Below the pieces are notes generated by a model, which saw nothing but the letters and a program-made list of their open reading frames with translations, was not told the origin of the DNA and did no database searches. Shown piece by piece: positions 1 to 13,603 of a stretch of 48,663 bases of DNA; positions within the stretch are counted from its first letter, which is position 1; each line of letters begins with the position of its first letter. The stretch covers positions 1 through 48,663 of the forward strand of contig JAKJXP020000154.1 in assembly GCA_022225965.2 (NCBI GenBank), read 5' to 3'. Origin of the DNA: Diatrype stigma (taxonomy: Eukaryota; Ascomycota; Sordariomycetes; Xylariales; Diatrypaceae). The position numbers and the translations under genes are program-made.

Positions 1-3000
1 GGGGGGGGGCGTTGTCTGTCAATACAAATCAACGCTGAGGTTCTCGGCCTCCTAATACCAACCGTGGACGACGAGCTTCATACTATAAGACAAGAAGAAG
101 GCTTGACGACATGGGGACCTTTGTTTGTCCCGCTCGTTCACTACCTAAGGCCGAGATGATGCACTCGGCGGTAGGTGTAAAGGCATGATGGGGGAGGGGG
201 GGTGCGGACCTGCGCCCATACATTTTCGGAAAGCAGCTGGAAAGTGGGGGTGGATTCTTTACGTGAGGGAATCCGAAAAACGCCGGATCGAGAGACCCGG
301 CGCTCCGGTCCGGCGATGCCACGCAGACCAGACAGACATGCCTATGTAGGCACTCCGCTTCCAGGCCTCGCTTAGCTCAAGAAGAGGGAAAGAAAGGCCT
401 GTGGAATGGGCGGGCAACATGGCAGTAAGGCGGACCTGAGGCAAGAAAACTGAAAAGGGGGCCCGCCCAGATTACCACCACGCTCAGGTAGTTATGTGGC
501 AGTCATTCGCCGCCCGTGGAGTGAGGTATGAATGAATGTAGGTGACTCGGGATTTGCCGCGCGGTAGGACAGGATTCAGGTGCGTACTTGCATCGTCGTT
601 GATTCGTCAGGGTCCGAAAAAGGAACGAGGTGAACGATTGGGTAGATCTGATTTGCTGATGTGATGCTGCTACTGTTATGTAAGAACATTCTTATTCGAT
701 TTGATCGCAATAATCCTAGGACTTTTCTCACATCCGGGCCTGCATCCCGCAGTGGCAGCAAGGCGGACCGCTGCGACCAATATCCGACCCAGGCCGGGGG
801 AGGGAGGGCTTGGGTCAAGGTAGCATTCAAAGTCCGCTGTGGTGCAGATGATACGTATGCCACGAATGAAAGAAGAAGTGCCTGCTAACATTGATTTTAT
901 CGAAGATGCAAAAAATAGGAACAAGCAGGCGTCATTGATGATCCGCATTGGCCTAAACATAGGGCAGAGACATCGCAACGGGCATAGTTACCTTTCGTGG
1001 CAACGTCAAACGCATTCTACATATCATATAGTTTGGAATTCTTTAACACTGATAACATAGTGGGGGAATACGAGACTATTAAGGCGGCCGTCTGTTGATC
1101 ATATCGTCACTGCTATAACAATGCTCTTGGAATTAAGCTTATTTATAAACCTCGTGACCATGGGCTCTGGTCAATACCGGGCGCAGCTACAATATTTAAG
1201 ATCTCATCGTATCACCTATAGGGTTCATTAATCTTCGTGAACCGAGGAGTACCTGGTTGGCTGAAGCATATTAATTAATAGATACCAAAGCCTCTAGCCA
1301 GATCCTCCCCCCGATCGTCCAGGAACTATGCGATCGGTAAGGCTGGCTACCTACCTACGGGGCCAGCATCTTACGCATGCCAATATGTCTTGTCTTGCAT
1401 CTTTGGTATGATGGCGTATGAAAGGGCCATCGGGGCTTGTGTGGAAATGCGCCTGCGGTGTCTGAAGTTGACATCTCACGTACGACGCACGAAGGCGTCG
1501 TTTCGAATTGAAAGGGCTGTCCAATAGAACAACACGACCCGCACCCGGAGCGGGCTGGGCGGGTCGAGCCGTCGCGTAACTACGTATAGGATATACGGGT
1601 CTTCTACGTAACTAGTAGTAGTCGTCCTTGGAACTCCTACTGGTCCTATATAATACCAACACGCCGGCTTACTACTTCGTCGATCAGGAGATCAGGAGAT
1701 CATTACTGGGCACGCATGTACGGTAAGCTGTAGCCAGATAACGAGGGTGGTGTCTGATCGATAATCATGGATCCTGGGATCCTGGGATTCTGGGATTCTG
1801 GATGCTGGATGCTGGATGCTGGTCGCTGATGCTATAAGCTGGATGCTGGGTCTGCTACTTACCCACTTGCCACTCACCAGTCGCCCCCGTCCCCGGTGCC
1901 TGGCAACCTCTCTTCTTCTTGCTGTCTACATAGCATTATACATAGCATTGTCAAACTACATGACAGACATGGGTTGCATACATATGCCCGGTAGCCTGTA
2001 GGCCATACATGGGAAGGCTACCTACATACGCAGATAAGGCTTGGTGGGGGAGGGGGGCGTTGGCTGTGCCGGTTGAAACACCTTCTTAAAGTGGTCTGCA
2101 CTGCGAGTCATGTCCCACCCAGACAGCCAGACGTTGAAGAATGAAGCCACTTTATTAACGTTAGGGTTGCTTTGGCGCACGCGGCATGCAGCAGCCGCCC
2201 CAGAGCGAGTGCCATTCCCATTCGGAGCAACGCACTACCCGCTATGCTATACTGACTATGTACAATACTGCAGTAGGTAGTAGCTCAGCCAGATGCCCGC
2301 CATGTCCGCGTGTGCGCGCCACAACGGCACTGCGCTTGGTTCGGCGTTCTTAGGGAAACAACGCTGAACCCCGACGACGACGACGACGACGTCTACTACA
2401 GGCTGTTGGGGAGAACGGGGAGCCGCACCCAGCAGGGCCGTTTTACTCCCAGACACACTACACTGTCTGACTGTACACCCAGGCTCTAGCAATCGTCTAC
2501 GTAGTAATGTAATGCATTTGATGAGGGGATGTGTGGATGATGAGAAGGCGAGTTACATAACTAGTTAAAGATTACTTTCAGTTGGCAGCCGAGCACTTGA
2601 CTATCAGCTATCCTACTCCTGGTTAGACCTCTGACTCCCAGCTCCTCGGCATCTTCTGAGGTCGGTTATTTTAGTGTTGGCTTTCTACAGGGTCCCCAGA
2701 CCCTAATCACAGCCTAACAAACTTCTAGAATGTGGGACGATCGCGTAGATCCTCAGGTGGAATAGTGGGATACGAGATGCTCTTCAGGTAACTACTCGAC
2801 TCGAGTATGGCGTCTCTCGCATAAGTACGAAGTAGTCACTGCCACTATCAGAATGTCTCTCTCGGACTGGAGTTATTCTTGTCGTGGGACGGCGGTACGA
2901 AGTATGTCGTTAGTCATCCTGGGACAGATACGACAATGCTAAGGGATATTCTGTGGTTCGCGCGTGTCACCTTAACAACCGAAGCTAGAGTGCCAAGTGC

Positions 3001-6000
3001 GCTTATGTACCGAGCGGCTTAGGCCCGTGTCAGACTGGGTTCCCGCTACCCAAAGCAGGTCACCCATCACCTCCATTCGTGCTAGACGCTGTATCGAGCT
3101 GCAAAGGTCGGTCGCCAATAACTGGAAAGGACCGTGAAGGTCAGTCATCCAGACACGCGGTTTACGTACATACGAAGCAGGGGAGCGGCGACATACCGGC
3201 GGCCATAATTAGCATAGATCGTTATTAGCCCGTCTCCAAAACCCGGGACGAGCTTGCGGCGCTATAGCCCGAGCTCTATAGGGGGTGTTATATGAGCCTG
3301 GATTATAGGGGCAAACCGTACATACAGCTAGCTGTGGGGAGACCCTAGGGTTGGTCGAGTCAGCCCCCTATTGGAGCGGATAACAACTGAGCCTGTTTCC
3401 AGAAGGGAGGATATTGTGCTGAGGTGCACACCCAAGTTGCACCCATGACTGCCATGCAACCCACCTAACTATGGCTGATGTCCCTGGCCATCTTGGCTGG
3501 TCCTCTGTACACGTACGCCATGTAGTAATAAGAAGTGTTTTGTTCGGTCTTTGGTATAGTTATACCTTGTACTTCTCAGTAGGCAATATCTTTCAAGCAA
3601 TAGTCACTCGGCCGTGGCGTCGGAAAGAGAGGCGAGAAGAATGTCTTTGCGGAGGCGGATCCCCCGTTTTAGTTGCAAGCGCTTCACCCGTTAGACTTGT
3701 CTCTGTACGTATTTGTATGCATGTACGTATGTACTATCATGTTATGCGATGCTATATCGGGAAGTCGTTGCGTTGCGTCCACGGATAGGTATGGTAGGTC
3801 TGTTGTTCTCTATCTTGCCAGCTTGTAAGTAGCTAGGTATTCGATCTTGACACTTCGTCCTGGATGTCACCTGCCTAGAAAAGACCATCTGCGGATGCGC
3901 TAACCGACTGTCCGCCCACTCCGACGTTCGTTGTTATCAGATTCCAAGGCTTAATCAACGACCCGGGAATATATGGAGTCAATATGCTTAGATAGGCGTC
4001 AAGAGCTTGCGTGGGGCCTATCTTGCCTTCGTTCCAGGTGATAGAGGTCATAGCCGAAAGTGGGAGACATACGACATACGCACCCAGGAAGCACATGGTG
4101 TTTGGTTTACAGTTGATGCATGGCAGCACTGCATATTCCATCATCGGCGTAACGTATTTGTAACTTCCTGGTAGTAGGCATCAGTGATGTGAGCTACCGA
4201 CATCCGAGGTGCCATATCCCAGCTTGTTTTGTTGAGGCTTGGTAGTATAAATGTTGCCGTTGCCGTTGCACGACCTCTCGATGAGACCGAGCCTAGTCGG
4301 CTAAGACGAACATGAACTATACCCGCCGAATAATTATTGGTGATAAAACTCTCCTTTTAAGGAGGGTAGCCGTCAGAGTGCGACCAGTTTGGTCCCTAGA
4401 GAGCCGATGTTCTAGAAGATCCCAAGGCTATTATATGGTGAACCTCTCTCGAGGAGGAGTGGGAGTGCGACTCTACGGCATTTGGGACGCCTTAATCAAT
4501 ACGCCTAAATAAGCTTCGATGCGACCCCCAATCCGTGCATGCAGATGAATGCATCAACCGTGTCGGATTGGCCTATAGAAACGCACCTCAGGTTAACCCC
4601 TGGGTAAGTATGTTGACCTGGGATCAAGGCGCAAAACCATTGTGCCCGATCCGTCGTCCTTTGGGGAAAAAGAAAACACAAAATATACAGTACATCTTCC
4701 GTGGGCGGCCCGGTTGAGACATACGAATACTATGTACGTAGTACGATATCTACGTATAAGTTATTACGGTTGACCCGTCCTTCGATCAAGTTTACAGCGT
4801 ACAGAGCGTAGCAGGCCCGACCCGTCTTCAAGCGCTGGCCTGAAACTACGTTGGATGGAGATCGCTCACACTCCAGACAACCCTAGTTATTTACCACATG
4901 CTCTTTACACCGAAATGCACACCGAGAGAGATGTTTGTACACTACGCACTATTTATTCTCGGTCATCGACCTGCACAGGTGATCGCTCAGTTGAATAGTA
5001 AACAATGCATTTGCATACCTTGATGAACGAAACGCCAGCTCATGGCATCATCATGGATCGTATAATAAATGCGTGACCGTCGCTCTGATAGGATAGGGCC
5101 GTTTATGCTAGTGGATGCCGGGTCTTTCGCGGTCTTAGACTGGGGCACGACACTGCACTACCGGCCACCACGAGGGTCGGCGCACTGGAGCAACTGGGTC
5201 TATAGCACTCACTGCCACTGCGTATATGCACGTAGGCAACGCGTTCTGGTTTCTTCTTACTATTAACCAGGAAGCCCGCCCATGATGGCGCCGCCCATGA
5301 TAGCACCGGACGAGCATGGCCTTTGTTCTTCTTGCAACCCTGTCGTGGAAGTCTCCAACGTGGTTTCCAAGGGCCTGCTACCCTTACCACCCCTTCACCC
5401 CTTGGAATATCCCAGGATGCCGAATATACCTGCGGGAATCGGACCCTTCTAGCGCGGTCCTGGTCACGTTGTCTGCGGAGCCCCGTTCCTTTTCCTTCAA
5501 TTTGCTTAATCCGAACTTGTGTCCAATGCGGACTAGTACTCCGGACTGAGTATCCTTCCCCGCGATCATCTGGAGCCCCTCACCACCTAAGTAGATGCTA
5601 GGGGGCAGGAGGCGGACGTGGGGTTGGCGAGCAGGCATGCCGAGCAGGAACCCTTCTGTGATCCCCGTCACCCTGGTCGATCACTGCCCACCTCCATGCT
5701 GCTCTGCTACTCTGCTGCTCTGCGTCTGCTGCACCGCAAATTTCCCTTACCAGTAATAAAGTACGACCAGGAGAGGGTGGTAGGTGGTGAACCATCCTTA
5801 TTAGGTCGAGCCCGCCGAACCTCTCACCTCTTCATATCTATCTACCTGTATCCTCTTGACATGTGAGATGCGATTGAGTGTTGTAGCTCGACTACTGTAC
5901 TGTCACCGACGAACTACGTTGCAAGAGCAAGAGCGTTATATTCAACATGACCGAATGGCAACCGGTGGACTTGACTTATCAATGATACGCCGCACACCGA

Positions 6001-6072
6001 GCGAGCGCTCTTGAGACGAAATATACCCCTGCGCAGGAGAACTGAAAAATCGCACCGACGGCATAGGACTGT
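1..6072. other. gene-free stretch, left end
   Basis: No ORF here shows recognisable domains, a convincing intron-exon structure or biased codon use; the longest are near 100 codons and overlap on both strands. It holds a G9 run at the left edge, a minisatellite at 1769-1822, a (CGA)n tract near 2372-2391 and a weak gene-relic candidate at 5263-5671. Base composition is mixed and TA-rich in places, as expected of old, decayed intergenic DNA. Confidence 0.6.
1769..1822. repeat. minisatellite, 9-10 bp units
   Basis: Tandem units of the type GGATCCTGG, GGATTCTGG and GGATGCTGG follow each other directly, with a degenerate continuation to about 1851. The copies differ by single bases and form graded variants along the array, as expected from replication slippage. 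No ORF depends on it. Confidence 0.7.
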
Positions 6073-9000
6073 ATGTTGAACGACCCGCCATCTAGAGATC
6101 TGGTGCTGGCCATATTCCGATCCCGACTTGCTTCGGTTGGCATGAGTACGACCTGGTCCTCAGCTGCCGATCCGATGAGTATGAGCGTGGCGCCTCTTCC
6201 TGGGGTCCATCCGGTTACCATGTCACGACCTCAGGTGGGCATCGAGCGCCTGCCGACCCGGCGTATGAGCAACGAACCCCGAGAATCGATGAATTGCAAG
6301 TCTTGCAGGAAGCGCAAGGTTGGTTCCCGATCTCTTGGACCGAAAGCCATCATTATGCATGGCCTACGTACCAAAACAAGCAGACAGCCAAGAGGAAATG
6401 GATTTAGGTTCGATCTAACAAGTTACGTCTACCGCATAGATTAAGTGCAACCGCTTGCGTCCAGCCTGTGAAGCTTGCCAGGTCTTTCAGTGTCCATGCA
6501 TTTACGGTGCGTGCATACCAGAGTGTTCCCTTGCTCCCGCCCGTGTGCGTTGTAGATGAGCTCCCCGCCTGTAAAGTCAGCCATGAGCTGATTCGGTGGC
6601 TTTCTTACCTGCAGATGCCGTGCCGAAAAAGAGAGGTCCGAAAACGGATGTGTTGGAAGCGCTCCTGAAAAGAGTAGACGGGCTCGAGGCGCGGCTCAAG
6701 GATCAGAACAAAGATGGCTCTTCACCCACCTCGGACGAGCCACCGTCTGCTACAACGGAGGAGTCTAGCTCAGGCCCTGGAGGATTGACCACAGCGTCAA
6801 CTGGGGGAACGACGTCCGAACCCAAACCGAAACGCCCGGCCTTGGATACCGCTCGAGCAACGGAGGCTCCTACCGAGTCGGCGGTATACACTCCCGTCGT
6901 TCCAAGCGAGCCTTCACCCGGCGTCCAGGCAGATGCCCTTCTCGATACTTATTTTAGCCGGTTCCACGCAAAACCTTACCACATCTTAGACGAGTCTTCG
7001 GTCCGACAACGACTGCAGCTCAACCAAGTTCCCGACTACCTGGTACATGCAGTCTATGCTGTTGCGGCTCGGTGAGTTTCTACTGTCTGTCAAGAGGTCT
7101 AGGTAGGTAGTAGTCATGGCTAAGTTATTCCAGGTACACACCTCATCCTGCAGGCTACCAGTCTGCCACCAGGTTAAGCGAGGATTATGCTTCACGGTCA
7201 AGGAGGGAGCTCGACACAGATGAACCATCAGTAGATGCTCTCCAAGCTCTTCTGTTACTAGTGATCGCCTTTACAGCGGCGGGAAGGGGGAGGAAGGCTT
7301 ACATGCTGATGAGTATGTCAACCTTTATTCAATCCATCAAGCCTCAAAATATGAGCCAAGTCAGTGTTAGGTACCCACAGAGCAGACATTCTAACATGGA
7401 ATTCAGCAATTGCCGTTGGCATGGCCATGGCTCTCGAGCTGCACAGAGAAGTCGGCATGCACTCAAGCATTACAGCAGTGGAACGTGAAATGCGGCGGCG
7501 GCTATTCTGGTCGTGCTACCTGCTCGACAGGTTCATGGCCTGCGGATCGAAACGGCCATGTCTCATTAGCGACAAAACGATCATCTTACGCCTTCCGTGC
7601 TGGTATCCGAACCCAGCTGCATTGCCGATCGAAGGCGAATTCTTCCAAACCGGATCGAACTTACAGTATTTTCAGGGGAGTGGGAAGAAGTCACAAGGCA
7701 GCAGCGGCATGCTGATCGACATCAGCCGCATATTAGGTATCACGAATAGGTATCTCGCTGCAGGCGGCGTCAAGGGCGACTCTCACTTCCCCTGGCACTC
7801 GCTTTCCAACCTGTCTAAAATCCGGCAGGATCTCGATGTCTGGGCCTCGGGAACGGACGATGTTTTCTCCAGCGTAGACGCTCTGTTCGGCCAGCCCGAT
7901 TCCACCGTGCTTGTCCTGAGCAAGCTCATATACCACCTGATCCATTGTCTGATATACCGGCCGTTCCTCCCCATCGACCTAGCCGAGCTTGCCGGCACGG
8001 GCCAGCACCAGTCCTGGCAGATTGAAGCCACGAACATGTGCTTCTTGCACGCCAACGCGATCGCCGAGCTCGTCGAGCTCGGGAAACAGACAGCCTCCAT
8101 AGAATGGCCTGCCTTCGTGGGCTACTGCATATCCACGGCTGGCACGGTGCACATACACGGGGCGCATTATAAAAAGCACGGGCTGAACGGGGACACGGGC
8201 GCATTTGCCGCCTCAACCGAGTTCCTGTCCCGGGAGATGCAGCAGCTGAGCGAGCTCCGGTATGCTTGGGCGAGCGTGCAGCACCAGCGGGAAACCCTGC
8301 AGGGCATATTCAACGCGCACGGCGAGCTCGTCAAGAGCCTAGCGAACAACCCCATGCGCTACTCCCCCGTGTTCCACCTCGAGGACTTCTTCGACCGCTA
8401 CTCCAACATCGGGGGCCCCGGCGGCCGGACCTTCACCTTCGACGCGGCCAACCTGAGCCTCGCCGACGTTGTCATCGACTTCACGACAGACACCTACACC
8501 GGATACGATCTGTACGCGCCCCGGGCGAACGGCGACGCCCCACCACTAGAAAGGCCAAGTCTCAAGCGAAAACAGCCGCACAACAGCAGCAGCAGCAATA
8601 ACAACAACACTGCGACGACCCTCGACCGCAAACGGCCCGAGATCCGCAGCCTCGGCTCTTTCGGCACCAATAACGGCCAGAACGACGCGCCATCCAATTC
8701 GGGGCTGGCGACGCCCAGCAGCGCCCGCCCGCGCCACTTCTCCTTCTCCGCTGGCGGCGGCGGCGGCCCGCATTCCTTGGCGGCCACGGCCACGCACCCG
8801 TCTGATCAGATGTCCGGCCACGTCGGCCAGCAATCCATGGATGACGCCGCCGCCAGCGCAGCCGCCGCAGCCGCAGCAGCCGCGGGGTTCGGGCTATCGC
8901 CGCCGCCGCCTCCGCCCCCGCAGATGCCGGCGCTGGTGACGACGCCGTTCACGCCCCCGTACCACTACCCGACGCCCGGAGGCGGCGATCATTCGCAGCA

Positions 9001-9337
9001 ACAGCACGGGAGCAGCAACAGCTCTCTCGGCGGCGGCGGCGGCGGCGGCGGAGGGTACGACCCGATGTTCGGGACGGTCCCGACGAACAGCTTCTCGTCT
9101 CCGGCTGCGTGGCACGGCGGCGGCGAAGAAGACCGCAAGCCCGTGGCGAACGGGAACGGGAACGGGAACGGGGCGGCGTTGAGCCCCGGGGGGCGCAGCC
9201 ACAACGGGAGCACGGGCACGGGCCCGGGCGAGGAGAAAGATCCCTTCCTGAGCCTGCTGGAGCAGCTGGCGGAGAACGAGCAGCTTCGGGGACAGGGCAA
9301 CGAGCTCGATTTCTTCCTGGCTGGCGCACAGGGGTAG
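6073..9337 (+). CDS. Zn2Cys6 transcription factor with fungal_trans domain
   Basis: Five exons: 6073-6318, 6440-6506, 6615-7071, 7134-7312, 7407-9337 (959 aa). A complete binuclear zinc cluster lies at residues 75-102 (CKSC, then Cys85, Cys92, Cys95, Cys102). A basic linker [20 protein letters not shown] follows. The middle carries a fungal-specific transcription factor domain, including the stretch [18 protein letters not shown]. The C-terminal third is low complexity (poly-Ala, poly-Pro, poly-Gly, Asn/Gly repeats) and ends with the hydrophobic acidic motif [12 protein letters not shown], possibly an activation or contact element. Such proteins bind CGG-type sites in the nucleus. Intron 1 splits the zinc cluster, and a CTAAC branch site at 7391 supports the last intron. 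The start is uncertain: later in-frame ATGs at 6142, 6175 or 6181 would also keep the cluster. The family member is not identified; the target pathway is unknown. Confidence 0.9.
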
Positions 9338-9343
9338 ATTGCC

Positions 9344-9445
9344 TTACTTACTTACCGACCTACCTACTTCCCTACCTACCTATCCATCTATATACCTACC
9401 TACCAACCTACCTACCTGCCTACCTAGGTATTTATCTATATACCT
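9344..9445. repeat. (CCTA)n-rich tract in the 3' flank
   Basis: Immediately after the stop codon of the Zn2Cys6 gene, imperfect TACC/CCTA tetranucleotides run for about 100 bp and include a CCTAGG palindrome at 9423. It lies probably in the 3' UTR or terminator region. Similar TACCTACC pieces recur in other gaps of the window. Confidence 0.6.
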
Positions 9446-11919
9446 ACACCCTACCTATCGAATTAGGTGATCCGATTGAGATCGTCGGGACACTTGTTGA
9501 TTTTATCTTCTTTTCCCTGCATTGGGACATATGTTTACCTACAATTTAGCAAAGCGTGACAGCATGGATTGATGCCGTTTTCTTTTTTGTCTTTTTTTCC
9601 ACGGGGAAAAAGGGGTTAGTATGAATTTTGAGCGTGCAACGGAGCGAGACACCAATAAGGAGCGAGCACACCCATCTTGGGGCGGGGCGTTTATTGATCA
9701 TTGAGCGAGCGGTCACTGGAACGGAATGCAATGGAACGGGGTATGAGCGTTTTGAAGTCCACAGTGGCTTGCTTCTGTGTTTTCTTCTTCTTCCCTCCTT
9801 TTCTGATGATGAAAGGGCGTCAAAAAGTCAACGATGGTCCGAACGAAACTATGTACCTAGGTATGCATGTGTACCCTTTGTACTGTACAGATAGCAGCGG
9901 TGGCATAACGAGGCGCGTGTAATATTAGCGAGTACTATGATGTATGTATGCCATGTTAAGTCACGAAAGCCTTTTCCCGTCCCATATCGTTCCCATCCAA
10001 GTGCACGACGATGTTTATCCTACATTCCGGTTTGCCACATATAACCAGGAGGACTGAAAGCTACACAGATTTCTTAGCCCCCTCCCCTATCTGGTTTTAT
10101 AGAGGGTGTCACTCAGGGGCCATAAGTATATACAGTTACTTTTTGTCGGATACTCCTATTCTTCTTTTTGTTTTTATTTTCTCTCCCGGAGCTCGTTACT
10201 TAGACGTTGTACTATTTGTTAATATTTAGGCCTGTCTATGAGAGTGACCGAAGTTCTACAATTCCTTGTTCCCAGTGCCCTTCTTCTCCATGCAGCATAC
10301 GGCGTGGCGGTATGCCATCATCGTCCATAGTTCCCATGTGATAGCTTATGTCATCCGAGTCTACCTCTTCCCAAGTACCGTATCTAACTACTGTATCGGC
10401 TTGCGGAGGAGCAGCGGAACTGGAGTATTCTGGAAATGCCCGTTACAGAAGACTAGGCTGTGCGGTGGTCATATTGGGCTAAGGGGTCTTCGGCGTTGCA
10501 TTCGGTTCGGCTTGTTCCAACCCGAGGCTATCAGAAGGGCACTAAAAAAGAAGAAGAAAAGGGGGGAGGGGCTGAAATCTAGGCGGTGAGATCTCCAACC
10601 CCGCCCCATCTTCATCTCGCTTCCTTCCAAGATCCTGAATTTGAGGTACCTGCTAGGCTACCTAGGGCTTAACGTATAGGCATAGTTAGCGCGGTGTAAG
10701 ACAACTACTACCAGGATGAAAGAATATAACTAGCTGGCCGAGGGCGACCCATTTTTGCCTCCAGACTAGAGAGAAGACGTGACAGGTGGCGGGACTTCTC
10801 CAAGGGCCCTATGATGATCAGGTACGTTGTACTAGTGCATATCTTCTTTCTCCGGGCTCTTTGGTAGCGGAAGCAATGGCGCGTACCTAGTAGCGGAGAG
10901 GCGGGCCGCCGTGGAGTATGGGGTAGCGAAGTTGGAGAAAGTGGGCTTCTCGAGGCTCGCCCAGGCTCTACTCTACCGATTCGGAAGCAAATACGAGCGC
11001 AGCGGAGCTATTCGGAGCGAAGGCAGCAAGTAGTACCTAGCGGAGCCTCGGTCGTATTCTGGGCGGCTAGCTATGCATCTAAGGTAGAGAGAGTAGAGAG
11101 AGTGTGTGTGTGTGTGACGATGCATGAGGCTCAAGAGGCGCCGAGGCTAGGCCGCAGCCCCTTCGCCCGTCAGCTCGATGACAGAGGAGTTGTGTGGGGT
11201 GGGATCGACGGTGGGTCAGACGATCTCCCCACGGGGATTGCTGCATGCGATGTAGTACACGGCCTATGTACCGACCTGGCTACACTAGTTAGCGACCCCG
11301 TGTGGCGGGGGCCCCGGGGGCGTTTGCACCACCTCGGACCGATCCGGAGGCCGGCTTCGCCACCCTGGCCCGCTGGATACTAACGGAGGAACACTGCAGG
11401 CCGATGTGTTATGCCGCTTACCATGAGTCCAGTCTGCCTCCGGTATAGCCCGATAGCCAGTATGACGGGGCGTGACGATGCTACTAGAATAGACGTCTGT
11501 GATCGAAACTCACGAGCCTACTCTAAACCCAACCCCTGCTCACATATCCTATTAACTACCCTTCCAAGGATGATTAATGAGGCATAAAGCATCGCTGCGC
11601 TGGCGATAAGGATAAGGCAAGGTGGCCGATTGGCTTCGAATCCTCGTATCGGTCTGTTTCTCGGACACTAGGCCAAACTGCGACGTCAAAGATGGGGCTC
11701 TATTACCTTCATACAATAAAGGTCGAAGCTATCATTATGTCAATCTTCTTATTTGGCTTAAATCCCGTCGAAGTTCTCATTGTTTGAAGCCTATGTCGTT
11801 ATATGACCCCTGGTGATAGTTGATATCTCCTGACGTCTACCTACCATATTCTCCATTCATGTACCAGAGTAATACCATCACTGATGTCGGCAGTATTGTC
11901 ACATTCTTTATCTTTCTCA

Positions 11920-11954
11920 CCTCGCCTCGCCTCGCCTCGCCTCGCCTCGCCTCG
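11920..11954. repeat. (CCTCG)7 microsatellite
   Basis: Seven perfect copies of the pentamer CCTCG in 35 bp. It lies in gene-free DNA; no coding role is seen. Confidence 0.9.
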
Positions 11955-13603
11955 GTACGATAGCCAGGGTCTTGCATGTGCGGGACTTGTCCCTGACTGG
12001 AGAGGTCTCCGAAGGAGTAGGGTTTAGGCTCTCTGACTGCAAGGGATGGTATTCGATAATTACTGCAGCTATCACTTCTCGATCGATCTACCCCATAGAA
12101 CCAGTCTGCAAGACTCAGCTGCAATCTCTACGACGACGTGTTGCATACAATCCGAGCTATTCCAGTGCAAAGGTCAGAGGGAAACAAGCCTGATCTACAA
12201 AGAATACTTTTACATGCCACTAGACCAAAAGGGGTCCCAATTACTGGTCGCTGATGGCCACATGCTCATGGTTTCAGTCCATAAGGTGAATCAGCTATCA
12301 CGAGCATGGTCTCATGCGAACTAGGGGTGCTCTCCCGCTGAAGAGCAAGACATCGCTACGAGATGCTGTCAATTCTGAGACAGCATCCTCCAGGAGAGGA
12401 GACAGTTACGAGTCCATGACCACTACATCTGGTATTTAGGTACTATACTTCATCCATCTACCGGCAATTTTCTGTGTTCTGGAGACAAACTGCTCGCCCA
12501 AGGGCACAGGCGTGTGGGGGCGACAGACTGGTCTAGGTCCTTATGTAGTATCAGGGAGAAATCAGCTCCTGGATGAGTTCGGGTGCTTTGGTTGATAGTT
12601 GTTAGGGCCGTTTTCACGGTTTGGCTTTCCAACGCGCAGAGTACCTGCTATCTGATATGTATCATCATGCTCTTCCGAGTAAACTCTACTGCCCCCCTAT
12701 CACCTTATTTGCCTCACCGAATGCCTTAACATACGTTGCTTATCCCAAGATGCGGCAGGTCGTGATTATTATCGTAGCCAACAAGATCTCATGGTATTAT
12801 ATGACAAGCATCTTCGTTCAAATTTGTCTGCTTTCGGGCCGTTTTCAGGTCTCTCCAATATGATATCATACTACCAATACTCGTCACATTGGGCTCATTT
12901 GGAGATTCCGTTTTACTATGGGCTATGCTCAGATGTCTCACAGGGCACCAGGCAGGCAGGGTAGTTATGCCGAACCACAACGACCAAGGTTAGGCTCGAT
13001 GATAATTCGGGGTGAGCTATATGCTGGTCGATTGTCATATCAAACAGAATAGTGTGAGTGGTGGGAAAGGGGGTACCTGCTGTGGTTGATTCTTCATGTC
13101 TACACACGACGTGACGAGAGAGCAGGCCTCACAATGTCCCAGTTGGATTATGGATAGGAGAGGGGGGTTGGTCATCAGGATTATGTAGTAAATATAGGAA
13201 TATAGCAATGCCGCACATAGACGGCAGCCAACTACCCGTTGGCAATGGCTAAATCACGCCCAAGCCCCACCCTATATCGACAGCCCAGCAAGGAAGGTCT
13301 GGTGCGGAGAACAACGTTATAGAATTCACACAGGGACAACAGTTAACTTGGGATTCGTGTGAAAGACCAATATGAATCTCGTAGCAGGACCGTAAACTAT
13401 TTAGCAAAAGCACCAGTAAAATAAATATCATATCCCGCCCCCCCAAAATATGGTACAATAGATCTCATCCCACAGCCGAAGTATCATTCCCATCTACTTC
13501 AAACGCCGTAATTCCCGTAGTCATTTGTCCTTGACAAATATCAGGTACCCGTAACATTTACGCATAATTGCACCGTCTAAATATCCACTTAGTACCTAAT
13601 AGA

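Larger units (their letters stand above)
9338..13603. other. gene-free stretch between convergent genes
   Basis: After the CCTA tract, nothing resembles a gene. The part 10880-11400 is GC-rich with scattered GCGGAG/GCGAAG words and a short (GT)n at 11101-11116. The rest is TA-rich. A (CCTCG)7 microsatellite lies at 11920-11954. ORFs stay below about 107 codons and lack family features. Confidence 0.6.

Noticed and set aside
3875..4144. 89-codon minus-strand ORF with a hydrophobic middle
   Set aside because: A single short frame with no splice partners, domain or promoter signal; too weak to call.
9109..9549. 146-codon plus-strand ORF running out of the transcription factor gene
   Set aside because: First half is a shadow of the transcription factor, second half is the translated CCTA repeat.
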